Of a DNA stretch of 64,000 nt, positions 8,483-15,271 are shown in pieces. The translations under genes and the position numbers were made by a program. This DNA comes from Thalassospira xianhensis MCCC 1A02616 (GTDB lineage: Bacteria; Pseudomonadota; Alphaproteobacteria; Rhodospirillales; Thalassospiraceae). Each line of letters starts with the position of its first letter. Positions within the stretch are counted from its first letter, which is position 1. The notes below the pieces were generated by a model. That model worked only from the letters and a program-made list of their open reading frames with translations, did not search any database and had not been told where the DNA came from. The stretch lies in assembly GCF_003326475.1 (NCBI RefSeq), contig NZ_JPWA01000010.1, positions 62,001-126,000 of the forward strand, written 5' to 3'.

Positions 8483-9190
8483 TCACTTTGCCTTTTGGCG
8501 CCACTCCATGATCTTTTGTAAAAACAGTGTCGTGCCTTTATCAAAGACCGGAAGCAAATCGGCATGGTCCGCAACCAGCCAGCTGTAAACCGAAAGGCTC
8601 GTAACAGTCACAGCGTGAAATCCGTCGGGAACGCCACCGGTGACCGACAACGAGTAGTTATCAAGCAGAATGGCATCCAATCGCCCGTATCGGAGCATCT
8701 TCTGCATCATTTCGGGGCCACGCGGAACATGCACGATATTTGGATAATCGGCCAAAAGTACGTTAGACCAGTTTGCCCCTAGCCAGACACCAACGATTTC
8801 ATCTGTCAGATCGTCTATTCCGGATACCTTTCCAGACCGCACCACCAGCATTCCGTCAACCAGTCCGACGCGGGCATTTCCCCGTGTGATCTGGCGGTCA
8901 ACCCGTTGCTGGAATCCCTCAATCTCGGCAAAAACACCATCGATTTCGCCGTGGGACAAAGCCTGAGCAACCCTTGCAAGAGGCATACGTACCGGTTCGA
9001 CACATAGCCCAGCCTGCTGCATGGCTTCGCGATATGGTTCGATCCCATCCCCGGTCATCCGGACTTCCGGCATGGCAATAATCAGGCACTTTTCAGCAGC
9101 GAGGGCGAATGTCGAAAGGCTTAGGATCGAAACCAGAACCAAAACGATCAGGCCGGATGGTCCTGTCCTGAACTTTTCGCAAAACGTCAT
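8483..9190 (-). CDS. periplasmic solute-binding-like protein (SBP_bac_3 type)
   Basis: A 235-residue exported protein. The signal peptide (residues about 12-32, ending FALAA) is followed by a type II periplasmic-binding fold: a first strand CLIIAMPEVRMTGDGIEPYR, LSHGEIDGVFAEI, then DEIVGVWLGANW and RLDAILLDNYSL. No transporter genes are nearby, so it may be a free-standing sensor or an orphan of an uptake system. The ATG at 9190 has GGGAAAG upstream and gives the best signal peptide; a TTG further upstream is rejected. Confidence 0.75.
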   Translation of the reverse strand: MTFCEKFRTGPSGLIVLVLVSILSLSTFALAAEKCLIIAMPEVRMTGDGIEPYREAMQQAGLCVEPVRMPLARVAQALSHGEIDGVFAEIEGFQQRVDRQITRGNARVGLVDGMLVVRSGKVSGIDDLTDEIVGVWLGANWSNVLLADYPNIVHVPRGPEMMQKMLRYGRLDAILLDNYSLSVTGGVPDGFHAVTVTSLSVYSWLVADHADLLPVFDKGTTLFLQKIMEWRQKAK

Positions 9191-9236
9191 CGCCACTTTC
9201 CCAAAGCAATCCAGAACGCCAACGGCGTCCAAATCA

Positions 9237-9274
9237 AACAGACCGGGCGCCCAACAATAAGGACCCGGCCTGTT
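9237..9274 (-). terminator. terminator of the MFS/XapX/amidohydrolase block
   Basis: On the minus strand AACAGGCCGGG pairs with CCCGGTCTGTT (one G-U pair), followed by TGATTT. It lies 75 bases beyond the stop of the MFS gene and separates it from the binding-protein gene. Confidence 0.65.
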
Positions 9275-9348
9275 ATCATGATACTTACTTCAAATTCAGA
9301 GCATGAGGGAATTCAAGATCTCGAAAACAAGCACAAATCGCATTGGTT

Positions 9349-10953
9349 TCATCGTGCGGCGATCAGATGTTCGACCAACGGCGTGTCTTCCCCCTGATGC
9401 AGTTTGTTGACCTTTTCCTGAAGGACACGATCCGTGCCGGTTACCCGTTTGTGATGGCGCAGATGTTCGATCCATGAACCTTCCGACCAGACTTCGGTAA
9501 ACAGATCAGCCTGTTTGCTATCCTGATACAGGTTCCAATGATAGGCACCATGACGCTGGCGCGCCTTGCGCATGGCTTTCATCAGGTCACTAAAAGTCTC
9601 ACGGTCCGCATCAGCAATGCGGTAGGAAATGCGGATCATGACAGGGCCGCGATCATGTTCGACATCCTCGCCGATTATTGGTTCGGGCCAATGCATCGAC
9701 GGCGCAAGATCAAGGTCCGCCCCCTGATTAAGGGCAAACCGCATGGTGGCAAACATCAGGACAATCGCCCCGGCCGCCGCACACAACAACGCCGTTTCAA
9801 TCGAAAACCGATCGGCAACCCAACCCCATAGGATACTGCCACCCGACATCGCACCGAAAAACAGGGTCAGAAAGACAGACAAACCACGTGCCCGAACCCA
9901 ATCAGGCAATGCCGTCTGTGCGGAAACATTGAAGGATGACAGAACCGCAATCCACGATGCCCCGGCAATAAAGGACGCAATCACGGCAACAGCCGGTTGC
10001 TGGATCAAGGCAAAGGCAACAAGAACCGACGCCGTGCCAATCGTTCCGGCCATGACGGTTTTATCCGCCCCCAGACGCGCCTTGATCCGGGGCAAAACAA
10101 CAGCCCCGATAACCGCCCCAGCACCGACACTGGCAAGCAGGATGCCATAAAGCTGCGGACCACCTGCTAACACTTCACGCGCAATTAGAGGCAGCATCGC
10201 CCAATAGGCACTGGCAAAAACAAAGAACGCCACCGCGCGCACCAGTGTCGCAATGACCGGCGGGCTGTTAAATACATAACGAAGGCCCGTGCGCATGGCC
10301 CCAAAGACCTTTTCGCGCGGCATGATCTGATCTGCCTTTGCCGGTTTCCAGAAGAAGAGAACAACCAGAATGCCAACAAAACTGATCGCGTTAAGCGCAA
10401 AAGGCGCGACCAGCCCGACAGACACAATCAGGAATCCGGCCAATGCCGGTCCGATTGCACGGCTGACATTGATCCCCATCGAATTCAGTGCGATAGCCGG
10501 TGCCAGACGGGATTTATCAACCAGCGACGGGACAATTGCCTGCCAGGCCGGTGCCATAAGTGCCGCGCAGGTTCCCATCATGAAGGTAAAGGCAATCAGG
10601 ATCGACGGCGTTACCAGTTGCAGATAAACGAGTGCTGATAAAGCCGCAGCCAACCCCGCCATTACAAGATTGACTGCTAGCAGTAATTTGCGACGATCCA
10701 TCAGATCGGCCACAGCTCCGGCAAAGATCGCGAACAGGAACACCGGTAAAGTGGTTGCAGCCTGCACCAGCGCGACGACAAGCGGCGAAGGTGAAAGTTC
10801 CGTCATCAACCACCCCGCACCAACGTCATGCATCCATGTGCCAATATTTGAAACAACGGTTGCGATCCAGAGGAAGGCAAAAGCACGATGGCGGAAAGGC
10901 GACCACGGGCCCGCTTTGGTTCCGGTGGTGTTTTCTGATTTCTGAGTCTTCAT
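9349..10953 (-). CDS. MFS transporter (MFS_3) fused to a monooxygenase-like domain
   Basis: A 534-residue fusion. Residues about 18-405 are a twelve-helix major-facilitator exporter of the MFS_3/EntS type, with LMDRRKLLLAVNLVMAGLA in the loop after helix 2. Residues about 430-525 are soluble and begin PVMIRISYRIADADRETF, with GAYHWNLYQDSKQADLF and TEVWSEGSWIEHLRHHKR, the pattern of antibiotic-biosynthesis-monooxygenase (ABM/Dabb) ferredoxin folds. The substrate is unknown. It begins 12 bases after a XapX gene on the same strand and probably ends the operon with the amidohydrolase and XapX genes. Ribosome site GGGAAGG. Confidence 0.88.
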   Translation of the reverse strand: MKTQKSENTTGTKAGPWSPFRHRAFAFLWIATVVSNIGTWMHDVGAGWLMTELSPSPLVVALVQAATTLPVFLFAIFAGAVADLMDRRKLLLAVNLVMAGLAAALSALVYLQLVTPSILIAFTFMMGTCAALMAPAWQAIVPSLVDKSRLAPAIALNSMGINVSRAIGPALAGFLIVSVGLVAPFALNAISFVGILVVLFFWKPAKADQIMPREKVFGAMRTGLRYVFNSPPVIATLVRAVAFFVFASAYWAMLPLIAREVLAGGPQLYGILLASVGAGAVIGAVVLPRIKARLGADKTVMAGTIGTASVLVAFALIQQPAVAVIASFIAGASWIAVLSSFNVSAQTALPDWVRARGLSVFLTLFFGAMSGGSILWGWVADRFSIETALLCAAAGAIVLMFATMRFALNQGADLDLAPSMHWPEPIIGEDVEHDRGPVMIRISYRIADADRETFSDLMKAMRKARQRHGAYHWNLYQDSKQADLFTEVWSEGSWIEHLRHHKRVTGTDRVLQEKVNKLHQGEDTPLVEHLIAAR

Positions 10954-10965
10954 CTTAACCTTCCC

Positions 10966-11130
10966 CTATTGCACGGTCAGAATGTGATCGGTAATCACAA
11001 ACCCCGCCGTCATCGCCACCACCAAAAGTGCACCGACAATTTTCGGAGGAGCTGGCAAAGGTAAATCAAGCCAGCGACATCCGCCACCAATCGCAAGTCC
11101 CAGCCCAATACCGGTCAGAAGTTGCCACAT
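10966..11130 (-). CDS. XapX domain protein (DUF1427), copy 1
   Basis: A 54-residue peptide with two short hydrophobic helices around the core CRWLDLPLPAPPKIVGALLV, which is the XapX/DUF1427 signature (C-R-x-x-x-x-P-x-PAPP-x-x-x-GALLV). These peptides are often found beside amidohydrolases, isochorismatase-like hydrolases and exporters, with no known role. A strong ribosome site (AGGAG) precedes the ATG. It sits between a second XapX gene and the MFS gene in the same direction. Confidence 0.85.
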   Translation of the reverse strand: MWQLLTGIGLGLAIGGGCRWLDLPLPAPPKIVGALLVVAMTAGFVITDHILTVQ

Positions 11131-11134
11131 GGTC

Positions 11135-11356
11135 CTATTCTCCTGTTTTGGGCACATGTCCGATCGGACCAGCGCAATTTTTACGATTGTTACAGCGACG
11201 ATGCGGAAACCAGCGATCTACCGCCAGATAGCCGATCGTCATGGCAAGTACCAGAAGCGCGCCTGTCATGGCAGGCGGGGCTGGAACCGGGATATCGATC
11301 ACCCGGCAACCGATGCCAATCAGGATCGCCAGCAAAAGTCCAAATACGATTTTCAT
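11135..11356 (-). CDS. XapX domain protein (DUF1427), copy 2
   Basis: A 73-residue protein with the same core as its neighbour (CRVIDIPVPAPPAMTGALLV), an N-terminal hydrophobic helix and a longer, cysteine-containing tail RRCNNRKNCAGPIGH. Tandem XapX genes suggest the two peptides may pair in the membrane. The ATG at 11356 is chosen; a TTG three codons upstream is possible, and neither has a strong ribosome site. It lies 100 bases after the amidohydrolase gene, on the same strand. Confidence 0.75.
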   Translation of the reverse strand: MKIVFGLLLAILIGIGCRVIDIPVPAPPAMTGALLVLAMTIGYLAVDRWFPHRRCNNRKNCAGPIGHVPKTGE

Positions 11357-11456
11357 GATTTTCAATCTGTTGCGGCATCCGGCCCATTAAAGACCCTGCC
11401 TGCTTGTCTTTCGGGGAACCGGGCGGGCAAGGTGGCCCGCCCGATCCATAACGGCA

Positions 11457-13403
11457 CTAGACTGCAAAGCAGGAACAGCCAAGCGCCCCCCAGAACGATT
11501 TTGCATCCGCAACTGGCACAGGATTATTCCAGGCAATCCCGTGGTCATGTCCGTGGACACCGCAGCCATGATTGCAAGCGTCATGGCATGCGCGCTCCGC
11601 GTGATGGGCATGGGATTCCGGGCGCTGTCCGGGGCTTTCGTGATGCAAGACCGGGCTCCAGGAAGGAGATGCCGGCGGAATCTCCGGTGACAGGGGCTGA
11701 TAACCGTCTTCGCCATAGACAACATTCCCCCCCACCATGGTCAGGACCGAATTGATCCGGCGAATTTCTTCGGGCGGGACACTTAGATAGTCAGCGGAAA
11801 GGATTGCCAGATCGGCATATTGTCCAGGTGCCAGCGTGCCTTTGACATCCGCCTCGCCCGAGAACCATGCCGACCCTTTCGTCCACAGCATGAGCGCAGT
11901 TTCACGATCAAGAACGTTGTCATTGTCGTAAAGTGACATACCGCCAACCGTCTTGCCGGTAGTCAGCCAGTAAAGACCGACCCACGGGTCGTAGGATGCA
12001 ACGCGGGTCGCATCTGTTCCCGCCCCGACCGGAAGACCATATTCCAGCATTTTGGAGACAGGCGGGGTCGCCATGGCAGCATCCTTGCCATAACGGTCAA
12101 CAAAATATTCGCCCTGGAATGCCATGCGATGCTGGATCGCGATGCCGCCACCCAGTGCCTTGATCCGTTCGATATTGCGTTCGGAAACGGTTTCGGCATG
12201 GTCGATGATGAACCGTGTCTTGAACGGCTGTTTACCATTCACCCTTTCGAATACACCAAGGAAACGGTCGATGGTTTCGTCATAGGTCGCATGGATGCGG
12301 AACGGCCATTCCCGTTCAGCCAGCAATTCAACGATGGGTTCGAGTTCGCTTTCCATGACCGGCGCCAGATCGGGGCGCGGTTCAAGGAAGTTTTCAAAAT
12401 CTGCGGCCGACCAGGCAAGGTTCTCACCAGCCCCGTTCATCCGCAGCATATCATCGCCAGCCCCCGGTTCGGTCATTCCAACCCAACGTTCATAATCGCT
12501 AAGCTCGTTTCCGGCGTTTTGCGCAAACAGGTTATAGGCGATGCGGACAGTCATCTGCCCGTCATCATGCAGACGGCGAATGACATCATAATCTTCGGGA
12601 TAATTCTGCCCGCCGCCGCCAGCATCAATGACGCTGGTGATGCCAAGCCGGTTCATTTCGCGCATATAGTGACGGGTGGAATTGATCTGATCCTCAATCG
12701 GAAGCTTGGGACCCTTGGCCAGCGTAGAATACAGAATCAAGGCAGATGGTTTCGCCACTAACAGGCCGGTTGGATTGCCCTTGGCATCCTTTTCAATGAC
12801 ACCACCGGGCGGGTTTGGTGTGTTTTTATCAAAACCAAGAACCTTGATTGCGGCCTGGTTCAATAAAGCACGCCCATAAAGGTGCAGGATGAAAACCGGC
12901 GTATCTGGTGCGGCAGCATTGATTTCATCAAGGGTTGGCATCCGGCGTTCGGCAAACTGGAATTCCGACCAGCCACCGACAACGCGCACCCATTGCGGGG
13001 CTGGCGTGACAGCCGCCTGCGCTTTAAGCATGCGTAGCGCGTCGGCAACGGACGGCACGTTTTCCCAGCGCAGTTCCATGTTGAAGTTAAGACCACCGCG
13101 AATAAGGTGGGTATGGCTGTCATTCAGCCCCGGAATAATCCGGCGTCCCGCGCCGTTGATCATTTTGGTTTTGCGATCGGCCAGTTTGCGTATCCCGGCT
13201 TCGTCACCGACCGCAAGAACCTTGCCATCGGCAATCGCAATGGCTTCTGCTTCCGGAGTCTTTGGGTCGAGTGTTGTGACCTTGGCGTTGTAAATGATGG
13301 TGTCGGCGGTCTGTTTCATTTGCTGGCTCCTGATCCCTGTAATCGGCAAAGTCGACAAGGCGGCCGTGGCGGCAACACCTTTCACGAAAGTCCGGCGTTT
13401 CAT
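11457..13403 (-). CDS. Tat-exported amidohydrolase (YtcJ-like, amidohydro_3)
   Basis: A 648-residue metal-dependent hydrolase of the YtcJ type. The N-terminus MKRRTFVKGVAATAALSTLP is a twin-arginine signal. Metal ligands are visible as NDSHTHL (His97, His99), IHATYDE, IIDHAETVS and GAGTDATR. The substrate is unknown; relatives cleave amides or hydrolyse cyclic urea-like bonds. A second ATG at codon 29 (MKQTADTIIYNAK) is preceded by a strong AGGAG at seven bases, so an unexported form may also be made. The C-terminus has an unusual tail rich in His and Cys (HAHHAERACHDACNHGCG) ending CSCFAV. It is followed by two XapX genes and the MFS fusion. Confidence 0.88.
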   Translation of the reverse strand: MKRRTFVKGVAATAALSTLPITGIRSQQMKQTADTIIYNAKVTTLDPKTPEAEAIAIADGKVLAVGDEAGIRKLADRKTKMINGAGRRIIPGLNDSHTHLIRGGLNFNMELRWENVPSVADALRMLKAQAAVTPAPQWVRVVGGWSEFQFAERRMPTLDEINAAAPDTPVFILHLYGRALLNQAAIKVLGFDKNTPNPPGGVIEKDAKGNPTGLLVAKPSALILYSTLAKGPKLPIEDQINSTRHYMREMNRLGITSVIDAGGGGQNYPEDYDVIRRLHDDGQMTVRIAYNLFAQNAGNELSDYERWVGMTEPGAGDDMLRMNGAGENLAWSAADFENFLEPRPDLAPVMESELEPIVELLAEREWPFRIHATYDETIDRFLGVFERVNGKQPFKTRFIIDHAETVSERNIERIKALGGGIAIQHRMAFQGEYFVDRYGKDAAMATPPVSKMLEYGLPVGAGTDATRVASYDPWVGLYWLTTGKTVGGMSLYDNDNVLDRETALMLWTKGSAWFSGEADVKGTLAPGQYADLAILSADYLSVPPEEIRRINSVLTMVGGNVVYGEDGYQPLSPEIPPASPSWSPVLHHESPGQRPESHAHHAERACHDACNHGCGVHGHDHGIAWNNPVPVADAKSFWGALGCSCFAV

Positions 13404-13461
13404 TGATTTGATCCCTGCAAAAAAGGCAGCCTGAGACAAGCGATTGACCGGCCCGCTGCCA

Positions 13462-13500
13462 AAAAGAAAAGGCACGACGGAGATCCCCTTCCGTCGTGCC
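13462..13500 (-). terminator. terminator after the YcaC-like hydrolase gene
   Basis: GGCACGACGGA (13471-13481) pairs with TCCGTCGTGCC; on the minus strand the hairpin is followed by TTTTCTTTTT. It lies just beyond the hydrolase stop, so amidohydrolase expression needs read-through or its own promoter. Confidence 0.85.
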
Positions 13501-13506
13501 ATCACA

Positions 13507-14184
13507 TCAGGAAGCAGCCTGCGGTGCGAGGCGCGGACCGTGTTCGACACGTTCCGGTGCCTTGTGAACCATGGTGTAGGCATAATCGACGCCCATGCCA
13601 TATGCGCCGGAATGTTCTTTCACGAGTGCCATTACATCGTTGTAGGTTTCACGATGTGCCCAGTCGCGCTGCCATTCGAGCAGAACCTGCTGCCAGGTTA
13701 CCGGCACCACACCAGCCTGAACCATGCGATCCATCGCATAATTATGCGCATCAACCGATGTGCCCCCCGAAGCATCGGCGACCATGTAGATTTCATATCC
13801 GCCTTCAAGCATTGCACAGAACGCAAAGGAGTTGTTGCAGACTTCGGTCCACAAGCCGGAAACGATCACTTTCTTGCGGCCGTTTGCAGCGAGTGCATCA
13901 CGCACTTTCTGGTCATCCCAGGAATTCATCGAGGTCCGTTCGAGAAGCGGCGCTTCGGGGAAGACGGCCAGAAGTTCCGGATAGGTATGGCCCGAAAAGC
14001 TCTCTGTTTCGACGGTCGTGATCGTGGTCGGGATGTTGAAAATCTTGGCAGCCTTCGCCAGACCAACGGTGTTGTTTTTCAGAACCTGACGATCAATCGA
14101 CTGAACGCCGAATGCCATTTGCGGCTGGTGATCGATGAAGATGATCTGCGAATTTTTCGGAGTAAGAAGTTCGAGCTTTGACAT
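13507..14184 (-). CDS. isochorismatase-family hydrolase (YcaC-like)
   Basis: A 225-residue alpha/beta hydrolase of the cysteine-hydrolase superfamily. The acidic residue of the triad is Asp18 in IIFIDHQPQM and the nucleophile is Cys116 in SGLWTEVCN; the usual non-proline cis-peptide region surrounds it. YcaC relatives form octamers and their true substrates are unknown, so no specific reaction is assigned. The ATG has a clear AGGAG. It is divergent from a LysR regulator with direct repeats in the shared promoter, which suggests that regulator controls it. It is separated from the following amidohydrolase by a terminator. Confidence 0.88.
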   Translation of the reverse strand: MSKLELLTPKNSQIIFIDHQPQMAFGVQSIDRQVLKNNTVGLAKAAKIFNIPTTITTVETESFSGHTYPELLAVFPEAPLLERTSMNSWDDQKVRDALAANGRKKVIVSGLWTEVCNNSFAFCAMLEGGYEIYMVADASGGTSVDAHNYAMDRMVQAGVVPVTWQQVLLEWQRDWAHRETYNDVMALVKEHSGAYGMGVDYAYTMVHKAPERVEHGPRLAPQAAS

Positions 14185-14298
14185 GATAATTCTCCTGTTA
14201 ATGACGTAAGTCTTGCCTGTTGATCCCCACCCGTTTTCATCTGTGCTCGGGTGATGAGGAGATAATGACATCTTTTAAAAATGGAACAATTCTGTTAT

Positions 14299-14333
14299 TT
14301 TGAGACAAATTATCCCAAATTTGAGACAAATTA
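14299..14333. promoter_or_regulatory. direct-repeat operator in the hydrolase/LysR promoter
   Basis: TTTGAGACAAATTA occurs twice without mismatch, at 14299-14312 and 14320-14333, with starts 21 bases apart (two helical turns). The second copy ends three bases before the LysR start codon. Each copy contains the imperfect dyad TTTGAGACAAA. The layout fits binding of the divergent LysR protein with autoregulation; this is inferred. Confidence 0.7.
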
Positions 14334-14336
14334 ACG

Positions 14337-15233
14337 ATGGATCGTTTTGCTGAACTGCGCGCTTTTGTCGCAGTGGTTGAGAATTCCGGCTTTACCGCAG
14401 CGGCACGGGCATCACGCCTGCCCCGGTCTACGGTAAGCCGATTGGTCATGGGTCTTGAAGAAAGGTTGAATACGCAGCTTCTTCAGCGATCGACGCGAAG
14501 CGTTGCAACCACCAGCACGGGGCAGGTTTACTATGAACGCGCCCGGCAGGTGCTTGATGATCTTGACGAGATTGACCTTGCCGTTACGACAACGTCTTCG
14601 ACACCGTCAGGACATTTGCGCATTAGTGCACCCCTACCTTTTCAGGGCATCAACTTCGCCCAAACCGTGGCGAATTTTGTGAAAGTCTATCCGGATATGA
14701 CGGTTTCAATGGATCTGGAAACCCGACTGGTCGACCCGGTGTCGGAAGGCTACGATCTGATCGTGCGAATCGCCCGCCCAGACGAAGAAACCAATCTTGT
14801 TGATCATCGCATTGCGACGCTGAAATACGTTACCTGTGCGGCGCCAATGTATGTTCGGAAATACGGAATGCCTGAAACCCCGGCCGATCTGCGCAATCAC
14901 AAACTGATTGTCTACGCAAACCGCAATCGCATGCGGAACTGGATCTATCAGACAGCCAATGGCCGGGTCGAAATCAAAGCAGACTCTGCAATGAAGACCA
15001 ACAATATGGAAGCATTGATGGTTTGGGTCGAAAACGGCTTGGGCATATCGGTGCTTCCGGAATATGCCCTTCGCGATGCTTTCAAATACAAAAGGCTGGT
15101 AAAGCTGCTTGAGGATTACGAACTGCCGGAACTTTGCCTGCAGGTCATCTATCCACCGACCCGGCACCTGTCGTCAAAAGTACGCCTGTTCACCGATATG
15201 GTCGCCGAGGAATACTCAGCCGTTCACTTCTGA
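14337..15233 (+). CDS. LysR-family transcriptional regulator
   Basis: A 298-residue regulator. An N-terminal winged helix-turn-helix (MDRFAELRAFVAVVENSGFT, then AARASRLPRSTVSRLVMGLE) is followed by the usual two-lobed effector-binding domain starting near residue 90 (SGHLRISAPL). It most resembles the group controlling small oxidoreductase or hydrolase genes. It is divergent from the YcaC-like hydrolase and shares its promoter. There is no Shine-Dalgarno sequence before the ATG, and a perfect repeat abuts the start, so translation may be leaderless or blocked by the bound regulator. It is convergent with cckA. Confidence 0.9.
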   Translation: MDRFAELRAFVAVVENSGFTAAARASRLPRSTVSRLVMGLEERLNTQLLQRSTRSVATTSTGQVYYERARQVLDDLDEIDLAVTTTSSTPSGHLRISAPLPFQGINFAQTVANFVKVYPDMTVSMDLETRLVDPVSEGYDLIVRIARPDEETNLVDHRIATLKYVTCAAPMYVRKYGMPETPADLRNHKLIVYANRNRMRNWIYQTANGRVEIKADSAMKTNNMEALMVWVENGLGISVLPEYALRDAFKYKRLVKLLEDYELPELCLQVIYPPTRHLSSKVRLFTDMVAEEYSAVHF

Positions 15234-15271
15234 AGCCGAAAGGCCGGGGAAACAAACCAACGGGATATCGA

